Shown: positions 6,201 to 11,786, counted from the first letter of the stretch. The stretch is 11,786 nt of DNA from Acidimicrobiaceae bacterium (GCA_003453695.1 DMNK01000075.1:3503-15288), one strand, 5' to 3'. Notes: a model not told the origin generated them from the letters alone. A program made the numbers and translations.

Positions 6201-8492
6201 ACCAGCCCGGCGGCCGCCGGCAACTACCAGATGAACGAGTCGACGGCGTCCGACACCATCGCCCAGACGAGCCCGCCCTACGCCGTGACGGCCGGTGCCG
6301 CATCCAAGGTGGTGGCCACGAGCGGCAACAACCAGGCTGCCCAGGTCGGCACTGCCTACGCCGCACCGCTCACGGCCACCGTCGAGGACGGTCAGGGCAA
6401 TCCCGAGGGCGCTGGCATCGCCGTGACCTTCGCCGCTCCGAGCAGCGGCGCCGGGGGCACTTTCGCCTCCTCCGGTTGCCCCGGCAACACCATGTCCACG
6501 CCGGCCTACCAGTGCATCGTCGCCACCAACGCCAGCGGGGTGGCCACGGCGTCGACCCTCACGGCCAACGCCACTCCCGGGCAGTTCACGGTGGTGGCCA
6601 GCAGCGCGGGCCTCACGAGCGCCAACTTCACGCTCACCAACGAGACGGCGGTGACACCGGGCGACGTCACCGTGCAGGCGTCGACGGCAGGCGGGAGCGG
6701 GGTCCTCTACACCGTGCCCTTCACCACCAGCGCCAGCGCAGGAGCGCTGGGGGCGGGCGCCACCATCACGATCGTGGCCCCGAACGGCACCACGTTCTCG
6801 TCGACGGCGACCGACGACGGCATCCAGGTCAACAACGCGCACGCCGCCACCATCGGGAGCGTGGCCACATCCGCGGTGGCCGGGCCCGGGTCCAACTCGG
6901 CGAGCAGCACGAATAACCAAGTGGTCATCACCCTGTCGGCCTCGACCATCGCCAGCGGCGACGTGGTCACGGTCGGCCTCGGGAACTCCACCAACCCCAC
7001 GACGGCGTCCAACGGCTACCAGCTCTCCGAGGCCACCTCGGCCGACCCCATCCCGGCACTGAGCCCCGACTACGCCATCACCGCCGACCAGGCGGCCACG
7101 ATGGACTACCTGGCCGGCAACAACCAGAGCACGCAGGTGGACACGACGTTCCCCACCCAGCTCCAGGTGCAATTCTTCGACCAGTTCGGCAACCCGGTGC
7201 CGAACTGGAACGTGGTCTTCGCCACCCCGGCCGGCTCGCCCTCCGCCACGTTCGCGCCCTGCACCGGGGGAAACCCGGGCGGAAACAACGAGTGCGAAGT
7301 GGCGTCCGACGCCAACGGCATCGCCACCTCGTCGGTGCTCACCGCCGACGACACGGCGGGCAGCTACCAGGGTGTCGCCGAGACCTCGGCCGGAGTAAGC
7401 CCGAACCCGATCCTCTTCACCTTGACCAACACGGCCGCCCCGGCCCCGCCTCCGCCTCCGCCTCCGCCGCCCCCGGCCCAGAGCAACGGTGGTCCGGTGG
7501 TGCTGCAGCAGAACGGCGCGCCCTCGCTGTTCGTGGTGGGCAGCGGCGGGTCGCTGCTCAATTACTGGTACATCCCACAGACGGGCCAGTGGGGCGAAGG
7601 CACCGTGGTGCCGAGCGGCGTGACGTCTCCGCCCTCGGTGCAGCTCCAGCAGAACGGCGCGCCGACCGTGTTCGTCCAGGGGGTGGGCGGCTCCCTGTGG
7701 AACTACTGGTACATCCCGCAGACCGGCCAGTGGGGCGCGGCGGAGATCGCCTCGGGCGGTGTGGCCTCGCAGCCCTACGCACAGCTGCAGCCGGCCAACG
7801 GCGCGCCAACAGTGTTCGTCGAAGGCGCGGGCGGCTCGCTGTTCAACTACTGGTACATCCCGCAGACCGGCCAGTGGGGTGCGGCTGAGATCGTCTCGGG
7901 CGGTGTGGCCTCAGCGCCGGGAGTCCAGCTCCAGCAGAACGGAGCTCCCACCGTGTTCGTGGAGGGCGCGGGCGGCTCGCTGCTCAACTACTGGTACATC
8001 CCGCAGACCGGCCAGTGGGGCGCCGGCACCGTCGCCTCGGGAGGGGTGGCCTCACAGCCCGCCGTGCAGGTGCAGCCGGCCAACGGGGAGCCGACCGTCT
8101 TCGTCAAGGGGGCGAACGGGTCACTGCTCAACTACTGGTACATCCCGCAAGGCGGATCGTGGGGCGCGGCCCAGATCGTGTCGGGCGGTGTGACCTCGGC
8201 GCCGTCCATCCAGCTGCAGCCGGCCAACGGCGCGCCCACCGTCTTCGTCCAAGGTGGCGGTGGCTCGCTGTACAACTACTGGTACATCCCGCAGTCGGGC
8301 GGGTGGGGCGCGGCGGAGATCGCCTCGGGTGGCGTCGCCTCCCAGCCGGCCGTGCAGCTGCAGCCGGCCAACGGGGCGCCGACGCTGTTCGTCGTGACGA
8401 GCGGTGGGGCGGTGCTCAACTACTGGTACATCCCGGAGACCGGGCAGTGGGGATCGGCCACGGTCGCAGGCGGCGGCGTGGTGGCTCCTTAA
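3285..8492 (+). CDS. P1: giant secreted protein with five A+B Ig-like units, proline hinge and C-terminal seven-bladed lectin-like propeller
   Basis: A 1735-residue exported protein. The ATG at 3285 follows GGAGGGA at a good distance. Residues 1-52 are a long signal peptide: a polar arm, a basic stretch (SRRGRRVRR), hydrophobic AVAILSVAGLVAL and an AQA cleavage site. Five units follow, at about residues 56-321, 322-593, 594-855, 856-1122 and 1123-1385. Each has an A part of ~135-165 residues (VPFTTS..., ATITxxAPNGT, HAATVxSV, GPGSNS, NNQVVITL, SGDxVTV, TNPTTAS, DExTSAD) and a B part of ~105-125 residues. B (GxNQxAxVGxxF, D..GNPV, VTFxAPSSGAS, NASGVATAS, FxLTN) resembles bacterial Ig-like/invasin (Big_1) domains. 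I cannot assign A to a named family. Ten prolines (1388-1397) lead to residues 1404-1735: seven repeats of 47-48 residues, each with NYWYIP and mostly QWG, resembling the PLL-type lectin propeller. There is no sortase motif or C-terminal membrane anchor. A surface adhesin or carbohydrate-binding role is inferred. Confidence 0.85.
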   Translation: MDANNEQPARTPGPEGYAPSRRGRRVRRVAGGAAVAILSVAGLVALSGPAQAATSVTPGSVTVTPTTAGAGSDYSVPFTVSGSGALAPGATITLTAPDGTVWPGSASSYAIAVNNSHAATVQNVSVSDVTGPGSNSTSATANQVVITLATSTITNGDLVTVSTTGTSATNPTTASTTDVIDESTSADATPAASPHYSITAVPVVTHLVVTGGDNQSSSGAYSVPLSVTATDTYGNPVTTAAGTVTFTAPSSGASVTFAACSSNPHTYQCANALSGGVATSSTMTATGGAGSYSVTAALSSPALTSSPFALTNLPAPPGGSSVTPEAMTLSSHTEGAGSVTYTFPFVSTSALGSGSSITFLAPNGTVFPASTSSFTVANTSLGGASQTISSVNLAKAVGPGAPTTDPACSSEQGSLSGSTCTSTTNNEVVINLGTPTLVNAGNTVTVTVTGMTNPTFATSGDVVDESTSANTLPAATPAYAINPGALASIVVTSGSNQSAEVGHAFGQNLVATALDGAGNPISGVAVTFTAPSSGASATFPNTTDTQTSNTGSNGQATAQAPTANATAGQYDVTATSGAVAASPAFRLTNTTAPGTPGALTLGSNTEGASGVTYTVPFTTTAACPATCTFTLVAPNGTGLPASPGNYSVGVNNGDMASVSGVIVSAVTGPGADTVSATPNQAVISLNPSTIAAGDLLTVTITSVSNPTTASTTDVVDEATSADQTLAASPAYAINPGAASQLVVTGGDNQAAGVNEPFATPLSVTVEDAAGNTVPGAGFAVLFAAHSMGASGTFDPAGCSGNTGATPAYQCITSTNASGVATASAFTANSTAGPDIVTASADPVTNGTFNLTNVPVLTPGGITVNPDTAASSATYTVPFTTSAAGGIPASGACPANCTITLVAPNNTALPASAGSYAVTVNHNHAATVSSVAVSKVTGPGSNSVSTTNNQVVITLSASSIASGDLVTVTIAGVTSPAAAGNYQMNESTASDTIAQTSPPYAVTAGAASKVVATSGNNQAAQVGTAYAAPLTATVEDGQGNPEGAGIAVTFAAPSSGAGGTFASSGCPGNTMSTPAYQCIVATNASGVATASTLTANATPGQFTVVASSAGLTSANFTLTNETAVTPGDVTVQASTAGGSGVLYTVPFTTSASAGALGAGATITIVAPNGTTFSSTATDDGIQVNNAHAATIGSVATSAVAGPGSNSASSTNNQVVITLSASTIASGDVVTVGLGNSTNPTTASNGYQLSEATSADPIPALSPDYAITADQAATMDYLAGNNQSTQVDTTFPTQLQVQFFDQFGNPVPNWNVVFATPAGSPSATFAPCTGGNPGGNNECEVASDANGIATSSVLTADDTAGSYQGVAETSAGVSPNPILFTLTNTAAPAPPPPPPPPPPAQSNGGPVVLQQNGAPSLFVVGSGGSLLNYWYIPQTGQWGEGTVVPSGVTSPPSVQLQQNGAPTVFVQGVGGSLWNYWYIPQTGQWGAAEIASGGVASQPYAQLQPANGAPTVFVEGAGGSLFNYWYIPQTGQWGAAEIVSGGVASAPGVQLQQNGAPTVFVEGAGGSLLNYWYIPQTGQWGAGTVASGGVASQPAVQVQPANGEPTVFVKGANGSLLNYWYIPQGGSWGAAQIVSGGVTSAPSIQLQPANGAPTVFVQGGGGSLYNYWYIPQSGGWGAAEIASGGVASQPAVQLQPANGAPTLFVVTSGGAVLNYWYIPETGQWGSATVAGGGVVAP
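5700..5753 (+). repeat. Near-identical DNA block, copy 1 (B part of unit 3)
   Basis: This 54-base block matches 6501-6554 at 50 positions. The only differences are the four adjacent bases at 5718-5721 (ACGT here, GTCG in the other copy). The offset of 801 bases equals the unit length. It codes for PAYQCI followed by TNASGVATAS. Confidence 0.85.
6501..6554 (+). repeat. Near-identical DNA block, copy 2 (B part of unit 4)
   Basis: This is the partner of 5700-5753. It includes an exact 32-base match (5722-5753 with 6523-6554) and an exact 18-base match (5700-5717 with 6501-6518). Synonymous sites are conserved too, pointing to recent duplication or gene conversion. Confidence 0.85.
7446..7475 (+). 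repeat. Polyproline hinge of P1, ten codons
   Basis: Ten consecutive proline codons, mostly alternating CCG and CCT, separate the Ig-like stalk from the propeller. A rigid or extended spacer is the likely role. The simple repeat is a candidate for replication slippage in steps of one or two codons. Confidence 0.9.
7494..8489 (+). repeat. Seven propeller blade repeats in P1
   Basis: The NYWYIP motif starts at 7560, 7701, 7845, 7986, 8130, 8274 and 8418, with spacings of 141, 144, 141, 144, 144 and 144 bases. The one-codon difference comes from two forms of the connecting strand, LQQNG or LQPANG. Each blade reads roughly GAPTVFVxGxGGSLxNYWYIP, then QTGQWG, then GGVxSxP. Seven blades would make one complete closed propeller, and the repeats run to the stop codon. 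Confidence 0.85.
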
Positions 8493-8511
8493 CCGCGGTC
8501 GCCCCTCGTGG

Positions 8512-8529
8512 TCGCCGGGGCACCGGCGA
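8512..8529 (+). terminator. Candidate hairpin 20 bases after the P1 stop
   Basis: TCGCCGG (8512-8518) and CCGGCGA (8523-8529) form a 7-bp stem with the tetraloop GGCA. No T-run follows, so it is a weak candidate for an intrinsic terminator. Confidence 0.3.
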
Positions 8530-8565
8530 GTACACAGAGTGATGCTCGGACGGGTTGCCGGTCTG

Positions 8566-8582
8566 GCGCCAGTCCCTGGCGC
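8566..8582. repeat. Short hairpin in the gap before the YVTN protein gene
   Basis: Bases 8566-8572 (GCGCCAG) pair perfectly with 8576-8582 (CTGGCGC) around a 3-base loop. A further outer pairing of CGGGTT (8551-8556) with AAGCCCG (8583-8589, one bulge) is possible. It could be the end of the P1 transcript or a structured leader of the next gene. Confidence 0.35.
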
Positions 8583-8636
8583 AAGCCCGGCCCCCATGAG
8601 GTGTTCCTGGTGCGTAGGCGGCCACCGTTGAAGCCC

Positions 8637-8643
8637 GAGGAGG
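8637..8643 (+). promoter_or_regulatory. Ribosome binding site GAGGAGG selecting the GTG start at 8648
   Basis: GAGGAGG is a near-perfect match to the 16S rRNA tail and lies four bases before GTG 8648. It favours this start over GTG codons further in, such as the one inside the signal peptide coding region. Confidence 0.75.
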
Positions 8644-8647
8644 CGTC

Positions 8648-10354
8648 GTGGCGGGAATCCGTGCCGGTCACCCCCGTGCGGGAGGAGCGGTAGGAGGGGC
8701 GGGAGCTAGCTCCCTCGTAAGACGGGTGGCTCGACAGGTTCTCCTCGTCGCCGTCGGCACGGCCACTCTCGCGGCCTTCCCGACGTCACCGTTGGCAGCG
8801 AGCACATCAGGATCGTCGCCCGGCTTCTCGACGGTGGGCTCGGTGGCCCTTCCCGGGGCGACCGACGTGGCGGTCGACCCCATCGCCCAGCGACTCTACG
8901 CCACGGTGGTTCAGGGAACCTTCGATGTTCTCGACGAACAGACTCTCGGCCTCATCACCCAGATCAGCGTGTCTCCCAATGCGGATTCTGTCGCTGTCGA
9001 CCCGCAAAACAGCCGGGCATACGTCGGCTATGGCGATGAGAGCTCGTCGGCGATCACGGTCATCGACACGTCGTCCGAACAGGTGATCGGCTCGATCACC
9101 ACCGGGCAGGCGCCCGACAGCTTCGCCGTCGATCCGACCAACCATCGGGTTTACGTCGGCAACTACTTCTCGAACACCGTGTCTGTAGTGGACTCCACCA
9201 CTGACCAGGTCGTCAGCGACATTCCTACGGACGCCTATCCAGCGTCGGTGGTGCTGAACCCTGTGACGAACCAGCTGTTCGTCGGCCAGCAGTCCGGAAC
9301 GGTCCTCGTCCTCGATGCAACCACGTATCAGCGGGTTGCTGATATCCCGATTCAAGGCGGAGCCGCGGGCATGGCCATCGACCAAGCCACCGACCGCCTG
9401 TTCGTACCGAATACCTTGACCGGTCCCTATGCCGCCCTCACCACTGTCGACGGAACCACCGAAAAGGTGGCGGCCACCACGACGACGGGTTCCTATCCGA
9501 TCGCCTCAGCTTACGATCCTTCTCACAATTGGGTGTACGTGGCAGAAGGCGAGTCTCCGACGCTCGACGTGATCGATGCCACGTCGAGCGCGGTCATCGG
9601 CACACAACCTGTTGCCGATTCGGAGGCGGTAGCCGTCGACAGCTCGCTGGGCCGCCTTTTCGTTCTCAGCCGACCCTATGACCCCTCCTCGTCGAGCTAC
9701 TCGTGGACGATCTACGCCTACGGCACCAACTCGAGCCCGGCTCCTCCCACGACGCCCACCGCCACGACACTGGCCGCCGCTCCCAGTCCGGCCAGCTACG
9801 GCCAGACGGTGACGTTCACGGCGACGGTGAGCCCTGACGATGGTGCTGGGTCCATGGAATTCGTCGAGGACTACTCATATCCCATCGCAGGCTGCGGCTT
9901 CGTAGGCCTCGTCCGTTCGGGAGGGAACGCCCAGGCGACCTGCACGACGAGCTCCCTCACGCCGGGATACCACGAGATCCAGGCCTTCTACAGCGGCGAC
10001 GCTGGGTACTCCTCGTCCTCGGCCTCCCTGAGTGAGTACGTAGGCCCGGCGTCGACCACCATTACGGCCCAGCCCGCTGTCGCCTCGCTGTCCCCGCTGG
10101 GTCTGCCGTTGTTCACACTGACGGCTCGTCTGGTGAGCCAGGTGACGGGTAAGGGCGTCGCAAACGAGCTGGTCTCCATGACCACAGGTTCGGACACGAT
10201 CTGCACGGCGATAACCGACTCGCAAGGGGTCGCCACCTGCAGCGCCCAGTCCAAAGCGGTCACCATCGTCGTGAACGCCGGATACCGAGCCATCTTCGCC
10301 GGTGACGCCGATTATCAGCCGTCCAGCGCCGCGGGTGGCCTGATCGGAACCTGA
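8648..10354 (+). CDS. Secreted YVTN-type seven-blade beta-propeller protein with two C-terminal Ig-like domains
   Basis: A 568-residue protein with an N-terminal export signal: basic LVRRVARQ, hydrophobic VLLVAVGTATLAA, cleavage near SPLAA at about residue 51. Seven blades follow (about 60-365), recognisable by AVDPxxxRxYVG then VIDxxTxxVxxxI. Clear examples are SVAVDPQNSRAYVGYG, SFAVDPTNHRVYVGNY and SVVLNPVTNQLFVG. This is the YVTN/YncE-like propeller type found in exported proteins; the ligand is unknown. A proline/threonine linker (PAPPTTPTATT) leads to an Ig-like domain of the Big_3 kind (about 375-470: PSPASYGQTVTFTATVSP ... GYHEIQAFYSGDAGYSSSSA). A second, shorter Ig-like domain follows (about 475-568: DSQGVATCSAQS ... 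YRAIFAGDADYQPSSA). No membrane anchor or sortase motif is present. Codon use is visibly less GC-biased than in P1 and P2, suggesting a different history. It sits between the paralogues P1 and P2 on the same strand. Confidence 0.8.
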   Translation: MAGIRAGHPRAGGAVGGAGASSLVRRVARQVLLVAVGTATLAAFPTSPLAASTSGSSPGFSTVGSVALPGATDVAVDPIAQRLYATVVQGTFDVLDEQTLGLITQISVSPNADSVAVDPQNSRAYVGYGDESSSAITVIDTSSEQVIGSITTGQAPDSFAVDPTNHRVYVGNYFSNTVSVVDSTTDQVVSDIPTDAYPASVVLNPVTNQLFVGQQSGTVLVLDATTYQRVADIPIQGGAAGMAIDQATDRLFVPNTLTGPYAALTTVDGTTEKVAATTTTGSYPIASAYDPSHNWVYVAEGESPTLDVIDATSSAVIGTQPVADSEAVAVDSSLGRLFVLSRPYDPSSSSYSWTIYAYGTNSSPAPPTTPTATTLAAAPSPASYGQTVTFTATVSPDDGAGSMEFVEDYSYPIAGCGFVGLVRSGGNAQATCTTSSLTPGYHEIQAFYSGDAGYSSSSASLSEYVGPASTTITAQPAVASLSPLGLPLFTLTARLVSQVTGKGVANELVSMTTGSDTICTAITDSQGVATCSAQSKAVTIVVNAGYRAIFAGDADYQPSSAAGGLIGT

Positions 10355-10386
10355 GGTACCGATTCGGTCGGCGACGATCCCGCTGG

Positions 10387-10404
10387 GCAAGCAACCGGGC
10401 TTGC
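10387..10404 (+). terminator. Candidate hairpin after the YVTN protein gene
   Basis: GCAAGC (10387-10392) and GCTTGC (10399-10404) form a 6-bp stem with a 6-base loop, 33 bases after the stop codon. There is no T-run, so this is a weak terminator candidate. Confidence 0.3.
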
Positions 10405-10464
10405 GTCGCAGGTAGAAGCCATTGCTCCAATTTGCCCCTGGCTTCGGTCGGTCGCGCAGGCCAG

Positions 10465-10511
10465 ACTTGGCCGCTGCACGCGCCGGTCACGAAGAGCTCG
10501 ACGCGGCCAGT
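10465..10511. promoter_or_regulatory. Imperfect inverted repeat upstream of P2, sharing ACTTGGCCGC with P1
   Basis: ACTTGGCCGC (10465-10474) can pair with GCGGCCAGT (10503-10511): seven straight pairs, a one-base bulge, then two more, around a 28-base loop. The same 10-mer lies in a perfect inverted repeat upstream of P1. The 10-mer begins 80 bases before the P2 ATG and 75 before the P1 ATG. Confidence 0.4.
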
Positions 10512-10544
10512 TCCGGGGGGCTCAGCTCGAGAGCCGGAGGGGAC

Positions 10545-11786
10545 ATGAGCACGAGCAGCGAGCGGTCGGCCCCGACCCCCGGGGCGCAGAGACACGCGTC
10601 GTGGAGTCAGAGCCGGCGGCTCCGTCTCGCAGGCGGAGGAGCAGCGCTAGCGGTGCTGTCCGTGGTGGGCCCCGTGGCGCTGAGCACTTCGGCCTCGGCT
10701 GCCACGTCGGTGACACCGGCGGCCGTCACGGTGATGTCGTCCTCGGCGGGGGCGACGGGTGTGCTCTATACCGTGCCCTTCACCACCAGTGGATCGGGCG
10801 GCTTGGGCGCAGGCGCCACCATCACGATCGTGACCCCGAACGACACCACGCTGTCGTCGACAGCGAGCGACTACGGAATCATGGTGAACCACAGTCACGC
10901 CGGCATCATCGGTAGCGTGGCGGTCTCCAAGGTGACTGGGCCGGGATCGAGCACGGCCAGCACCACCAACAACAAGGTCGTGATCACACTGTCGGCGTCC
11001 ACCATCGCCGCCGGTGACACGGTGACGGTGGGATTGGGAGGTGCCACCAACCCCACCACGGCCTCGAACGGCTACCAGCTGTCGGAAGCGACGTCGTCGG
11101 ACACCACCGCCGCGCTCAGCCCGAACTACTCCATCACCGCCGCCCCTGCCACCACCATGAACTACGTGGCCGGGGACAACCAGAGCACCCAGGTGAGCAC
11201 CGCTTTTCCGACCCAGTTCCAGGTGCAGGTCTTCGACCAGTTCGGGAACGCCGTCCCCAACTGGAGCGTGGACTTCGCCACGCCCTCCAGTGGCCCCAGC
11301 GGCAGCTTCGGTCCGTGCGCTTCCAATCCGGCGTCGTACCAATGTGACGTGGTCACCGACGCCAACGGCTTCGCCACCGCCTCGGTACTGACCGCCAACG
11401 GAGAGACGGGCTCCTACCAGGCCGGTGCCTTCACGTCCGGTGCCCAGGGCGCTGCCTCGCCCAGTCCGGTGTACTTCAACCTGACGAACACTGCGGCTTC
11501 GGGCTCGCCGCCCCCGCCCCCGCCCCCGCCTCCGCCCCCGCCTCCGCCCCCACCCGCCCAGGGCAACGGCGGCCCGGTCGTGCTCCAGGCGAACGGCGCT
11601 CCCTCGCTGTTCGTGGTGGGCGCCGGAGGGTCGCTGTTCAACTACTGGTACATCCCCCAGTCCGGGCAGTGGGGGTCGGCCACGGTGGCGTCGAGCGGTG
11701 TGACCTCGCCGCCGACGGTGCAGCTGCAGCAGAACGGGGCGCCCACCGTGTTCGTGCAGGGGGCGGGAGGGTCGCTGTGGAACTAC
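10545..11786 (+). CDS. P2: short paralogue of P1 with one A+B unit, proline hinge and lectin-like propeller (3' end cut by window edge)
   Basis: Exactly 414 codons are visible with no stop. The ATG at 10545 follows GGAGGGG (10536-10542). Residues 1-52 are a signal peptide with SRRLRL before hydrophobic AALAVLSVVGPVAL, and an ASA cleavage site at the same residue number as in P1. The next residues, ATSVTP, are also the same as in P1. One A+B unit follows (A from 10710, B from 11139 to about 11498). It matches unit 5 of P1 closely: GVLYTVPFTTS, GLGAGATITIV, NPTTASNGYQLSEATS, then NQSTQV, FPTQ and FDQFGN. Sixteen prolines then lead to GNGGPVVLQANGAPSLFVVG and the first propeller blade (NYWYIP at 11640); the second blade is cut at its NY. 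P2 is probably a secreted protein with the same kind of head as P1 on a stalk one fifth as long. Its propeller blade count is unknown. Confidence 0.85.
   Translation, partial: MSTSSERSAPTPGAQRHASWSQSRRLRLAGGGAALAVLSVVGPVALSTSASAATSVTPAAVTVMSSSAGATGVLYTVPFTTSGSGGLGAGATITIVTPNDTTLSSTASDYGIMVNHSHAGIIGSVAVSKVTGPGSSTASTTNNKVVITLSASTIAAGDTVTVGLGGATNPTTASNGYQLSEATSSDTTAALSPNYSITAAPATTMNYVAGDNQSTQVSTAFPTQFQVQVFDQFGNAVPNWSVDFATPSSGPSGSFGPCASNPASYQCDVVTDANGFATASVLTANGETGSYQAGAFTSGAQGAASPSPVYFNLTNTAASGSPPPPPPPPPPPPPPPPAQGNGGPVVLQANGAPSLFVVGAGGSLFNYWYIPQSGQWGSATVASSGVTSPPTVQLQQNGAPTVFVQGAGGSLWNY
11508..11555 (+). repeat. Polyproline hinge of P2, sixteen codons
   Basis: Sixteen proline codons, mainly CCG alternating with CCC or CCT, occupy the same place as the ten-codon run in P1. 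The difference in length is consistent with slippage in a simple repeat. Confidence 0.9.

Larger units (their letters stand above)
3450..7437 (+). repeat. Five tandem A+B units in P1
   Basis: Units begin at 3450, 4248, 5064, 5850 and 6651, and are 798, 816, 786, 801 and about 787 bases long. The B parts start near 3891, 4737, 5499, 6303 and 7083. Unit 2 has an extra loop of about 20 residues with two cysteines in its A part. Units 3 and 4 have a CPATC/CPANC insertion at one position in A. Unit 5 is the closest relative of the single unit in P2. Confidence 0.85.

Noticed and set aside
5010..7172. A 720-codon open frame on the minus strand inside P1
   Set aside because: It lies wholly antisense to the repeated units, is rich in G, R, H and V with no recognisable domain, and arises because GC-biased codons leave few stops on the opposite strand. 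The P1 frame explains the sequence fully.
7560..8440. Regularly spaced repeats that might suggest a CRISPR-like or other non-coding array
   Set aside because: Spacings of 141 and 144 bases keep the reading frame, and the repeats encode propeller blades. This is a protein repeat.
8551..10405. CGCAAGCCC after P1 (8581-8588 region) and its complement GGGCTTGCG after the YVTN gene (10397-10405)
   Set aside because: A 9-base inverted match between two gaps is too short to support a shared element, and it could be chance in GC-rich DNA.

Overview
The window is GC-rich DNA with strongly GC-biased third codon positions, GTG as well as ATG starts, and GGAGG-type ribosome binding sites. This points to a high-GC actinobacterium. 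An Acidimicrobiia-like lineage is my guess, not something the sequence proves. No RNA gene, CRISPR array, insertion sequence or prophage gene is visible.

Layout. (1) Bases 1-1376, minus strand: rmuC, cut by the left edge. (2) Bases 1582-2046, plus strand: a small SRPBCC-fold protein, divergent from rmuC. (3) Bases 2218-3081, minus strand: a secreted protein resembling the EXORDIUM/phosphate-induced protein 1 family, convergent with (2). (4) Bases 3285-8492, plus strand: a 1735-residue secreted modular protein, called P1 here. It has a long signal peptide, five copies of a ~265-residue two-domain unit (A+B), a polyproline linker and a seven-bladed lectin-like beta-propeller. (5) Bases 8648-10354, plus strand: a 568-residue secreted protein with a seven-blade YVTN-type propeller followed by two Ig-like domains. 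(6) Bases 10545-11786, plus strand, cut by the right edge: P2, a short paralogue of P1 with the same kind of signal peptide, only one A+B unit, a longer polyproline linker and the start of the same propeller. Gaps between genes are all about 155-205 bases.

The left third is housekeeping or ordinary accessory content. The right three quarters is a cell-surface or secretome locus of three consecutive exported beta-rich proteins. P1 and P2 have the plan 'signal peptide, stalk of Ig-like units, proline hinge, sugar-binding-like head', with stalk length set by the number of A+B units (5 versus 1). DNA-level near-identity between units and between blades suggests that the units expand, contract or are homogenised by recombination. 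P1 and P2 also share a 10-base element forming an inverted repeat upstream of each start, which suggests shared regulation. The gaps and separate ribosome binding sites mean that co-transcription of the three is possible but not shown.

The most interesting object is the P1/P2 family: an unassigned A domain, a variable-length stalk and a propeller of almost identical blades. Glycan binding or adhesion is inference from architecture.
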